A stretch of DNA of 51,430 bases from a virus. This document shows, one piece after another, positions 1-8,131 of this stretch. Position numbers and translations under genes: made by a program. The notes below the pieces were generated by a model. It saw nothing but the letters and a program-made list of their open reading frames with translations, searched no databases and had not been told where the DNA came from. The first letter of the stretch is position 1. Each line of letters begins with the position of its first letter. Location: positions 1 through 51,430 of IMG/VR virus record IMGVR_UViG_3300035670_000299; one strand, given 5' to 3'.

Positions 1-182
1 GATCCCGTTACTGATTCTAACGTTTGTAGACGTGTGTTTTGTGTTGCGTCAGTAACAGAAGAAACAACATATGATGCTGTTGCTGCCGTGCCTTGTAGCG
101 AGCCAGTAAACGAGCCTGATAGATTAGTTGTACCGTCTGATACTGTTGTTGTGCCTTTTAGAACGGGGGAGAATATTTTCAT
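1..182 (-). CDS. tail fibre protein, N-terminal fragment (gene continues past left edge)
   Basis: Only the first 60 codons are inside the window; the start is the ATG at 182, and the 3' part lies beyond base 1. The peptide begins MKIFSPVLKGTTTVSDG and contains SGSFTGSLQG, the low-complexity Gly/Ser/Thr style of the other fibres here. A segment TASYVVSSVTDATQNTRL is almost the same as residues ~35-55 of the 922-aa fibre at 12174-14942, so the two are paralogous in this part. A promoter-like ATATTTATA motif lies 15 nt upstream (198-206), so this fibre probably has its own promoter. It is the last gene of the fibre array in the window. Its C-terminal type is unknown. Confidence 0.75.
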   Translation of the reverse strand, partial: MKIFSPVLKGTTTVSDGTTNLSGSFTGSLQGTAATASYVVSSVTDATQNTRLQTLESVTG

Positions 183-197
183 TTATAATCGTTTTCG

Positions 198-206
198 TAT
201 AAATAT
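198..206 (-). promoter_or_regulatory. ATATTTATA promoter-like motif for the left-edge fibre gene
   Basis: Exact match to the recurring intergenic motif (TATAAATAT on the plus strand), 15 nt before the ATG at 182. It touches the TAA stop of the preceding fibre gene. Confidence 0.6.
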
Positions 207-2647
207 TATTGTTGAGCTTCTAGTGCTGCTACTTTTGCTGATAATTCTTGTACTGCTTTTACTAATACTGCTAATATACCGTTATAATCTAAACCTAATA
301 CGTCGTTTTCGCTTTCAGTACCTGTAATTAAATCAGGTAATATTTCTTGTACTTCTTGTGCAATAAATCCGTAACGTGTTGTTTCAGGATTTGCGATCAT
401 ATTATATGATTTACTTATTAATGCATTTATTTTTTCAATAGCATTAAGTGATAAAGTATTAATGTTTGTTTTTAATCGTCTGTCAGAAACGTTAGATCCT
501 GAAAATGAATAATTACCACTTGAATGGTATATTGATAAATTTATACCAGTAGTTCCTGTATTAGTACCATATAATAATCTAAATTTATCCTCATAGTTGT
601 CAAGGTGAGTTGCATAAGTTTGAGATGTACCTTTTTGTAATACCATTTGTCCACCTTCTATTGTTGATTTAGGACCAAGAGATAAATTACATTCTAATGC
701 TTCAGTTGTAGTGCCTACTAACAAATTACCAGCACTAGTTAAAGTCATTGCTTGGGTCCAAGTAATTGTATTACCTGCTGTTCCTGAAGAAGCTATATCC
801 CAGTTGTGGACTCCAAGATGTTGAGTATAAATTGTTGCAAAATTACTACTTATATATCTATGATTTGAACCATCCCAATATTGATTTGCCGATAATTGCA
901 TTAATGATGGTAATGCTGGTCTACTTGATAAGCCAGCATTAATAATTTGTAAACCTGTTGCTGCCCAAGGACTTGGTGTTACGTTAATTCCAACATTTCC
1001 ATCGCTAGTAATACGCATACGTTCTGCTGGAGTTCCAGCAGCCGCAGTATAAAATCTTAATTCAATATTATTACCACTTGCTGGTGTATTTCTATATGCT
1101 GCTATTTCGGCTGTAGGAGTACTGTTTCCACTATACCAAGTAATAGAGCCCATATTATGTGCTGTATTAATATCACCTCCAGTACCTGAGTTATTAATAT
1201 TAATTATTCTATTATCAGAAGTACCCCAAGTAGTTTGGCGAGAAAAATGAAGCATTGATGATGGAGATATTTCTCCAATACCTACGTTACCAGAAGATAA
1301 TAAATTTAATACATTAAGAGAATCATTCCAATCAAAAGAAATTCTTGTATTATTATTGTTTGGTTGAACATCCCAAAAACCTTGAGTACCAGATCCTAAT
1401 CTTATAGCAGGGGCATTACCATCTGAAGTAGTATAATTTAAATGTAATGGAGTTGTTTCTCCAGCAATAAGATTTCTTGCTACAGTAAAACCTTCGTTTG
1501 ATGTGACTGATTTTGTAAAGGTGGCGGCACCACTTGTACTAAATCCAAGAGCATTTGTTGATGTATTTTCATTTCTAATATAGAATCCACTAGCAGCAAA
1601 TACAGGACTACCACCTCCACTAACATCAGCATTTAATGACCATTGATGACCAGATTGAATATATATTTTAGCTGCTGTAGTGGATCCATTTCCACTATAT
1701 GCTCTTATTGTATCTCCCCCTACTATATCTAATTTATATGTTGGATTAGTTGTTCCAATACCTATATTACCACCATCAGTAATGTGAAATGGTTTTGTAT
1801 TATCAGTTACATTATGAATTGTAAAACCAGTATTTGAAACATCTGGATCAGATGGATTTAGATCCCAAACTTTGTTTGCGGCTGTATTTTGAAGTCTTAC
1901 AGAAGCAGCATTGTTAGATGCATATAAATGTAATTTATTAACTGGGTTCGTTGTTCCAATACCAACGTTTCCATTACCTAAAATAGTTAATCGTTGGGTG
2001 CCTGCTGTATAAAAATATATTGGTTGAGGACCTACACCTTCATTATTTGCTGATATACCTAATCCACCACCATTAATTCTAAAGAAATGGGGTTTATCTG
2101 TTGATTGTATTGTATTTTGTCCACCTAAAAATGATACCCCATTTATTAAAGCATCACCTGAGGTAGTAATACTAGCAGCAATGATACTTCCTGATATTAA
2201 AACACTACCAGTAAATTCATGTGTATTTCCAGTTGTTGTTCCAAATCGATTCGATCCAGTAACAAACTCTACACTTGAAGTAATCGTTTGTACAACTAAT
2301 GTTTGTGCCACGATCGTTCCAGTAGCGGTAAGTGATCCTGTTACTGTCTGACTACCATTGAATTGATTCGATCCCGTTGTAGCAAATGATCCCGTCTTAG
2401 CCTCATTTGATGCTATACGAGCAGCAAGTGAGCCAGACGCGGTAACAAGTGCTGAAGCTGTAGCTTCAGCGAGTGTTACTCTAGTTGAAAATGAACCCGA
2501 TGCTAAAACATATGCTGATGCGGTTGATTCCGTGTTTGTTATACGCGATGCAAACGAGGATGAATCGCTCGATACTGTAGATATTTTTGATATATCTGCA
2601 CCATTTAATGATATCGAACCGGTAAATATGGGATTATGTATTAGCAT
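206..2647 (-). CDS. tail fibre protein with C-terminal peptidase S74 chaperone domain
   Basis: An 813-aa fibre. It begins MLIHNPIFTGSISLNG, the N-terminal style [NS]P-x3-GS-[IL]-x-[LV]-x-G shared with neighbouring fibres. Residues ~80-150 hold a module (QTVTGSLTATGTIVAQTLVV and following) repeated in five other fibres of the array. The middle is a chain of GNVGIGTTNP...KLxI-type repeats with RMRITSDGNVGI segments. The last 93 residues are a peptidase S74 intramolecular chaperone: S-D-R-R-L-K at 721-726 gives the Ser-x4-Lys dyad (S721, K726) known from endosialidase chaperones, and a coiled coil closes the protein (ELSAKVAALEAQQ). By family knowledge the chaperone trimerises the fibre and cleaves itself off just before the Ser. 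The receptor is unknown. Preceded by its own promoter-like motif. Confidence 0.9.
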   Translation of the reverse strand: MLIHNPIFTGSISLNGADISKISTVSSDSSSFASRITNTESTASAYVLASGSFSTRVTLAEATASALVTASGSLAARIASNEAKTGSFATTGSNQFNGSQTVTGSLTATGTIVAQTLVVQTITSSVEFVTGSNRFGTTTGNTHEFTGSVLISGSIIAASITTSGDALINGVSFLGGQNTIQSTDKPHFFRINGGGLGISANNEGVGPQPIYFYTAGTQRLTILGNGNVGIGTTNPVNKLHLYASNNAASVRLQNTAANKVWDLNPSDPDVSNTGFTIHNVTDNTKPFHITDGGNIGIGTTNPTYKLDIVGGDTIRAYSGNGSTTAAKIYIQSGHQWSLNADVSGGGSPVFAASGFYIRNENTSTNALGFSTSGAATFTKSVTSNEGFTVARNLIAGETTPLHLNYTTSDGNAPAIRLGSGTQGFWDVQPNNNNTRISFDWNDSLNVLNLLSSGNVGIGEISPSSMLHFSRQTTWGTSDNRIININNSGTGGDINTAHNMGSITWYSGNSTPTAEIAAYRNTPASGNNIELRFYTAAAGTPAERMRITSDGNVGINVTPSPWAATGLQIINAGLSSRPALPSLMQLSANQYWDGSNHRYISSNFATIYTQHLGVHNWDIASSGTAGNTITWTQAMTLTSAGNLLVGTTTEALECNLSLGPKSTIEGGQMVLQKGTSQTYATHLDNYEDKFRLLYGTNTGTTGINLSIYHSSGNYSFSGSNVSDRRLKTNINTLSLNAIEKINALISKSYNMIANPETTRYGFIAQEVQEILPDLITGTESENDVLGLDYNGILAVLVKAVQELSAKVAALEAQQ

Positions 2648-2664
2648 TTACTATGTTGTTTTAA

Positions 2665-2673
2665 TATAAATAT
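2665..2673 (-). promoter_or_regulatory. ATATTTATA promoter-like motif for the 813-aa fibre
   Basis: Exact copy, 17 nt before the ATG at 2647. It directly follows the TAA stop of the upstream 907-aa fibre, sharing a base with it. The leader is A-rich and has no Shine-Dalgarno sequence. Confidence 0.6.
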
Positions 2674-5396
2674 TATTGTGCTGATTCTAATGCTGCTAGA
2701 CGTGCTTCTAAGGCGTCGTTTTTAGTGGATAGTTCTTGGATAGATTTTACTAAATAAGGAGTTAAATATTCTTGGTAATAAGACAATACATCCCCAAGTT
2801 CTTCATCTTCCCAAGATTTAAACATTGCTTCTGGGATAGCTTCTCCTACGTTTTGAGCAGTAAATCCTAATACGGTTCTGCTTGTTTCTAATTCTTTAGT
2901 CCATTTATATTTTATAGGATTAAGTTTCATAATAGCTTCTAATCCGTTATCTACATTAGCTACTACTGTTTTTAATCTAGCATCTGAAGTATAAGCCGCC
3001 CAAGCATTTGCTCCGTGTTGTAATTGAACTCCTCCACCTACACTTGGCCCACCTCTCCAAGTAAAGTATACTGTTCTTCCAGTTCCTGAAGCTGAATCTG
3101 TAGTTCTACCATTTTCAAATAAAACTTGATCAGTTGTATTGTTATACCAAACTGCTTGAGTGTATGTTCCTGCACCTGTGCCTGTATTACTAATGGAACC
3201 ATTTATAGAAATACCACCATTTACTTGTAGTTTTGCAACAGGATTTGTCGTTCCAATACCTACATTACCAGCACTAGTAATCCGCATACGTTCGGTAACA
3301 GTTCCTGAAGCTGATGTAGAAAAATTCATATAGGTATTTTGTCTTGATGGAGTTCCATCCCAATTACCATTGAACTCATTTCTTACAGATAAACTTCCGT
3401 GAACTCCTGATGCCCCTGCACTTGGGTCATTAGAGTAGAAATCTATAATTCCCAATGGGTCATTTAATGCAGCTACACCTCCCCCATTTTCCAATGTTAA
3501 TGTTACACCTGTTGCACCACCTACACCCTTAACTGATAATTGCGAAATAGGTGATGTGCTATTAACACCTACATAATTACCACTTGTTATATATATTGCA
3601 TTACTAACAGTTGCTTCATTGAAGAATTGCATATTACCTCCAACAGATGCTATTGTCCATTTATCACTTGTATTTTCTCTGAATAAAATTCCTACGTTCC
3701 CCGAACCTGAATCTATATCGTGCAATAACAATCGTGGATTGCCACTATAAGCCATTGATAGTTGCCCACTAAACCTTCCTGTCCCATTAACATCCAACTT
3801 ATATCCACCATCAGTATATGTGCCAATTAACACATTACCTCCATCTCCATTTAATGCTAAAGGTCTATAAGCTACAGTTTGTTCTACGGCTTGTATTCTA
3901 CCATATCCTGAAGAGTGATATCCTAATATTAATTGTTGATTAAAATTACTTCCTCTTCTAATAATAAACTGCTCATTAGCAGAGTCTGCAGAAATTAATA
4001 CTTGACCATCAAATCTACCTGTTCCTGAAACATATAATCTTTGACCTGCATCCGTTGTTGTATTTATTAGTACATTCCCCCCACTAGTAATCCGCACACG
4101 TTCGGAGCCTGCAGTTCTAAAAACAATAGGATGCGAAGTTGAAGTATTAATAGAAAGACCATTTGTTGAATCAGGATAAATATATGCAGATACTGATGAA
4201 TCAGAAGAATCAAGTCTAATTGCACCTGCTTTAGTAGTTACAGTACCTACTATTCTAAGTGTTGTAGCCCCTGCTGATGGTTGTGTAATAGTGGTAGTTC
4301 CTATTCCTAAATCCCCCCCGCTTGTTAAAGTCATTCTACCAAGCGAATTTGTACCAAATATTATTGGTTTTGCTGAAACTGTACCAATGATAATACCATT
4401 TGAATTAGTACCATAAGTTTCAATCATTGAATAATCAGCAACAGTAACTCCGTATCTTGACAAAGTAGAATATTGACCTCTATGTATTACTTCAAATCCC
4501 CGTGCTGAGCCATCACCAACTGCTAAACCTGCGTATGCACTTGTTTTTCCTGATGTAGAAAGACCTGCATTATTTACTCTATAATATGATTGTCCATTTG
4601 TATTTTCTAATGTTAATCCTACTCCTGTTATTCCTGTATTATTCGTTCCACCTATAAGCAAATTACCACTCGCATCTAACGTCATTTTTGTAGCAGCAGT
4701 AGTTCCCTCTGATTCTGTACCTAATGAAGTATGGAATGTTAAATAACCACCTGAACCATCTGATTGCACTGAATTTGCTCTAATCGCCGCTGCTATATTT
4801 GGTCCTGCTTGTGATGTATCTGTATTGTAAAATTCTAATGAACCATAATTTCTATCTTGGGAAAAACCTAATCCAGAAATTTTTAAAGTAGATGTATCTG
4901 AATTTATGTTTAAAGTATTAGAATTACCTGAACTTCCTATTATTACATCTCCATTTATAGTCTGTGATCCAGACACTAATATACTGCCTGTAAATTCATG
5001 TGTATTACCCGTAGTAGATCCAAATCGGTTACTTCCACTTACGTACTCAACTGATGATGTTATAGTCTGTACTACCAACGTCTGTGCAGTAATTGTTCCG
5101 GTTGCAGTTAACGATCCTGTTATTGTCTGATTACCATTAAGCTGATTCGATCCAGTAGTAGCATACGATCCGGTTTTTGCCTCATTAGATACAATACGTC
5201 CAGCAAACGATGAAGAAACAGTATTAAACGAAGACGTATTTAAAAATGATGTTGAATCTAATCCATCCAACATTTCCGCATTTGTTGCGTATGAGGCTGT
5301 ACCTGCAATTCCGGCAAGCGATGTGATCGATCCTGATAGAATTGTATTTCCCGTTACTGTAAGGGAACCTGATATGAAGGGTGAATTTAGTATCAT
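2673..5396 (-). CDS. tail fibre protein with C-terminal peptidase S74 chaperone domain
   Basis: A 907-aa fibre beginning MILNSPFISGSLTVTGN. The shared fibre module (QTITGSLTATGTITAQTLVV onwards) lies at about residues 75-140. The body is made of repeated G-x-L-G-I-G-T-T and RVRITSGGNVLINTTTDAG-type units. The C-terminal 104 residues are a peptidase S74 chaperone with S-D-A-R-L-K at 804-809 (S804, K809 as predicted dyad), GFTAQNVGEAIPE in the core and a terminal coiled coil (ELSTKNDALEARLAALESAQ). Only 20 nt separate it from the upstream 830-aa fibre, and no ATATTTATA motif was seen there, so it is probably co-transcribed with that gene. Function by family: receptor-binding fibre that matures by autocleavage. 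Confidence 0.9.
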   Translation of the reverse strand: MILNSPFISGSLTVTGNTILSGSITSLAGIAGTASYATNAEMLDGLDSTSFLNTSSFNTVSSSFAGRIVSNEAKTGSYATTGSNQLNGNQTITGSLTATGTITAQTLVVQTITSSVEYVSGSNRFGSTTGNTHEFTGSILVSGSQTINGDVIIGSSGNSNTLNINSDTSTLKISGLGFSQDRNYGSLEFYNTDTSQAGPNIAAAIRANSVQSDGSGGYLTFHTSLGTESEGTTAATKMTLDASGNLLIGGTNNTGITGVGLTLENTNGQSYYRVNNAGLSTSGKTSAYAGLAVGDGSARGFEVIHRGQYSTLSRYGVTVADYSMIETYGTNSNGIIIGTVSAKPIIFGTNSLGRMTLTSGGDLGIGTTTITQPSAGATTLRIVGTVTTKAGAIRLDSSDSSVSAYIYPDSTNGLSINTSTSHPIVFRTAGSERVRITSGGNVLINTTTDAGQRLYVSGTGRFDGQVLISADSANEQFIIRRGSNFNQQLILGYHSSGYGRIQAVEQTVAYRPLALNGDGGNVLIGTYTDGGYKLDVNGTGRFSGQLSMAYSGNPRLLLHDIDSGSGNVGILFRENTSDKWTIASVGGNMQFFNEATVSNAIYITSGNYVGVNSTSPISQLSVKGVGGATGVTLTLENGGGVAALNDPLGIIDFYSNDPSAGASGVHGSLSVRNEFNGNWDGTPSRQNTYMNFSTSASGTVTERMRITSAGNVGIGTTNPVAKLQVNGGISINGSISNTGTGAGTYTQAVWYNNTTDQVLFENGRTTDSASGTGRTVYFTWRGGPSVGGGVQLQHGANAWAAYTSDARLKTVVANVDNGLEAIMKLNPIKYKWTKELETSRTVLGFTAQNVGEAIPEAMFKSWEDEELGDVLSYYQEYLTPYLVKSIQELSTKNDALEARLAALESAQ

Positions 5397-5416
5397 TTAT
5401 TTTGTATTATTTTAAT

Positions 5417-7909
5417 TTATTTTATTAACCACATTTCAACAGTATCAGATACATCATGCATTTTTACCCAATTTGGGTTTTTAGGTTGTGATTTTAATGT
5501 TGGTACTTGTCCAACTAATCCAACGATATTCCATTCGTCTCTCTTTTCTCTAGGTATATATTCAATATCTGGGTCATAGTCTGGATTCAGTGTTCTCATA
5601 CCTTCCGTATCTAAAATATATGCACCGAAATCATCTTTAAGGTATTTTTGATTCCATTTATGTTCAGCATTATTACCTAAAAATAATGATGCATTTTTAG
5701 GACGAATTACTCCAATAATATTAGTGTCCGATTCGGTTGCTTGACGTATTTTACCATTTTCTAATACTACTGTTGTTCCGATTTGTAGAGCTGTTCCATC
5801 TGTTGACTCAAAATATTCAGCGTAATCAGATGCGGGTGTAGTCCAACCACCATCTGAATAACCGATACCATCTCCTCTGAAAGCAAATTCAATATCACTG
5901 GTATTATCTGGATATCCGGAAAAGAATTTAGCAAAATTATATCCTGATGTAGCATTTCTGTTATTCATCAGATACATCATCGCATCTGTACTATAAGCAG
6001 CATCTGTTTGAAATAATTGAAATTGACCATTTATAGTGTTAACAGTTCCTGAGATTCTTCCTACAGAATCAATTTTAAAACGTTGAGAATTAGAATCAAC
6101 AATTCTAAATGAGCCATCCTCGTAAGCTCCTAATGACCAGTTTTTAGTAGTTCCACTAGTATTGGATAATACTAATGCAGCATTAGTTGAAGATATATTT
6201 AATACTCTAGTAAAATTTTCTGGGTTTGAAGGAGAAGTTGTTCCAATACCAACATTACCACTTTCTCCAAGTACTGTCATACGAGCAACTAATGTAGTGC
6301 TACTTGTATCTTTACTTGCTATAATATATGAACCAGGAGCACCAGTAGAAGTAGGAAATACAAAAGTTGAGTTATTAGATAAACTAAATCGATCCATATA
6401 AAAACCAACTTTAGTTCCTGCTAATGCACTACTACTATTATCGTTATAAATGAAAAATTTTTCTCCACTTGCACCATAACTACCACCTAAATCTAATCTA
6501 GCTTGGGGAACTGTATTACCTATACCTACATTTCCAGCACTAGTAATACGCATACGTTCAGAATCGTTCGTATAGAATTGCATGTAAGCAGATGCTCCAC
6601 TACCACCAGCATATAGATACATTCTATTATCTCCTCCATAAATTTGATGGAATCCTTCTGCTGCTATACCTGTATTTGTATCACGTAAATTTAATGTACC
6701 TCCACTACCGTTACCTATGTCGAGTACTGCTGAAGCACCGTTTCCCGATGGAGATGTATTTCCTATGGCTACTAAACCAGTAGAAGTAATCCGCATACGT
6801 TCAGTAGCAGAAGTTAAAAAACTTAAATACCCACTTTCTTGGTTTTCTATTACAGAATTTACATCATTTTGATATATCAATAAACCATCATTAGCAGTTG
6901 TTCCTGTTGTTGAGTTTACTAATTGTAATACTGGGACAATACTATTGTATAAAGTTAATAATCTATTTGGTGCTGTAATTCCGATGCCTAACCTACCACT
7001 TGTATCCAAAGTCATTGCTTGAGTAAATGTTATAGCATTACCTGCCGTTCCTGAAGGAGCGATATTCCAAATATGTTTACCACTTGCTTGTTGATAATAA
7101 CTTGCAGGATTACTTGATGCATACTTGTACCCACCTGAATAGTAAGCATTTTGTAATATATTAAATTGCGTTGCGGATACACCCCAAACTGAATTACCTA
7201 TGTTTCCAACTTCAATAGCTTTCCCTAAATCCCACGCACTAGGTGTTACTCCTAAGCCTAAATTGCCTGAAGAATTAATTATTAACCTATCACTCGTTAC
7301 ACCTGTATCACCATATTGAATAGTTAAGTCTCCACCACTATTTCTAAATCTATAATCTCCATATCCATCAGCACCCCACGTTGTATTAGTACCACGCATT
7401 AATTCAATATCTGTAACTGGAGTAGTATTTGTAGATGCTTGTACTCTTAATAATGCATTTCCGCTTTCAACAACGTATAAGTCATTACTGAATGTAGCAT
7501 TTCCGGTTACAGTCTGTGATCCAGACACTAACAACGATCCTGTAAATTCATGTGTATTTCCAGTCGTTGTTCCGAATCGATTCGATCCAGTAACGAATTC
7601 AACTGATGACGTTATTGTTTGCACAACTAACGTTTGTGCTACAATAGTTCCTGTAGCAGTTAACGATCCAGTTACGGTTTGTGATCCATTAAATTGATTT
7701 GATCCGGTTGTAGCGTATGATCCGGTTTTTGCCTCGTTTGACGCTATACGCGATGATAGCGAAGATGAAAACGCAGCAACGTCTGTTGGAAAGCCAGCAA
7801 TCGAGCCTGAGAACGAACCGGTGATTCCGGCTGTAGATGAAATAGAACCTGTTACTGCAATCCCACCATTATCTATGATGAGACCGTTTTTTATCCGAAA
7901 TTGAGACAT
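5417..7909 (-). CDS. tail fibre protein with C-terminal peptidase G2-type (IMC) domain
   Basis: An 830-aa fibre starting MSQFRIKNGLIIDNGGIAVTG. The common fibre module is at about residues 70-140, followed by GNLGLGVTPSAWDLGKAIEVG-like and RMRITSAGNVGIGNT repeats. The C-terminal ~137 residues (from SDYAEYFE at 694) differ from the S74 fibres. The stretch with VVLENGKIRQAT, DTNIIGVI, KYLKDDFGAYI, LNPDYDP, EYIPREKRDEWNIVGLVGQV and NPNWVKM fits the peptidase_G2 / intramolecular chaperone autoprocessing domain known from Bacillus phage appendages. Neighbouring fibres therefore use a different maturation device. The promoter-like motif is 41 nt upstream and overlaps the end of the 57-aa gene. Confidence 0.88.
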   Translation of the reverse strand: MSQFRIKNGLIIDNGGIAVTGSISSTAGITGSFSGSIAGFPTDVAAFSSSLSSRIASNEAKTGSYATTGSNQFNGSQTVTGSLTATGTIVAQTLVVQTITSSVEFVTGSNRFGTTTGNTHEFTGSLLVSGSQTVTGNATFSNDLYVVESGNALLRVQASTNTTPVTDIELMRGTNTTWGADGYGDYRFRNSGGDLTIQYGDTGVTSDRLIINSSGNLGLGVTPSAWDLGKAIEVGNIGNSVWGVSATQFNILQNAYYSGGYKYASSNPASYYQQASGKHIWNIAPSGTAGNAITFTQAMTLDTSGRLGIGITAPNRLLTLYNSIVPVLQLVNSTTGTTANDGLLIYQNDVNSVIENQESGYLSFLTSATERMRITSTGLVAIGNTSPSGNGASAVLDIGNGSGGTLNLRDTNTGIAAEGFHQIYGGDNRMYLYAGGSGASAYMQFYTNDSERMRITSAGNVGIGNTVPQARLDLGGSYGASGEKFFIYNDNSSSALAGTKVGFYMDRFSLSNNSTFVFPTSTGAPGSYIIASKDTSSTTLVARMTVLGESGNVGIGTTSPSNPENFTRVLNISSTNAALVLSNTSGTTKNWSLGAYEDGSFRIVDSNSQRFKIDSVGRISGTVNTINGQFQLFQTDAAYSTDAMMYLMNNRNATSGYNFAKFFSGYPDNTSDIEFAFRGDGIGYSDGGWTTPASDYAEYFESTDGTALQIGTTVVLENGKIRQATESDTNIIGVIRPKNASLFLGNNAEHKWNQKYLKDDFGAYILDTEGMRTLNPDYDPDIEYIPREKRDEWNIVGLVGQVPTLKSQPKNPNWVKMHDVSDTVEMWLIK

Positions 7910-7949
7910 TTTATATACTTTAGTTCACTGTCCCTAAAGTAGGGGTCGG

Positions 7950-8123
7950 CTATAAATATACTATCTTGTATTCTCTACCGGTATTGTCGTTGGCAACTAG
8001 TTCCGCCATTTTAGTGTTTGCCTCTTCTTCTGTATCGAAAATGAAATCCTCGTCGCCCTCGGCTAAACGTGCTACCCATATTTGGGGATTGCCTGGAATG
8101 AATTGTTGTTGTATTTGGTACAT
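7950..8123 (-). CDS. small hypothetical protein, 57 aa, between two fibre genes
   Basis: A complete 58-codon frame from ATG at 8123 to TAG at 7950. It starts MYQIQQQFIPGNPQIWVARL, is acidic in the middle (EGDEDFIFDTEEEAN) and ends GREYKIVYL. It fills most of the 222-nt gap between the fibres at 5417-7909 and 8132-10555, with only 8 nt to the upstream gene's stop, so it looks like part of that transcript. Its last codons (TAT TTA TAG) are part of the ATATTTATA motif that precedes the next fibre. I do not recognise the family. It may be a fibre chaperone or attachment factor, judged only from location. No signal peptide or membrane segment is visible. Confidence 0.6.
   Translation of the reverse strand: MYQIQQQFIPGNPQIWVARLAEGDEDFIFDTEEEANTKMAELVANDNTGREYKIVYL
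7951..7959 (-). promoter_or_regulatory. ATATTTATA promoter-like motif for the 830-aa fibre
   Basis: Exact copy, 41 nt before the ATG at 7909 and overlapping the last codons of the 57-aa gene. A weak 5-bp hairpin (CCCTA/TAGGG, about 7932-7944) lies between motif and start codon. Confidence 0.55.
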
Positions 8124-8131
8124 ATGTTATT

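Noticed and set aside
7930-7946. Hairpin CCCTA/TAGGG as terminator after the 57-aa gene
   Set aside because: Only 5 bp and no U-run follows on the minus strand.
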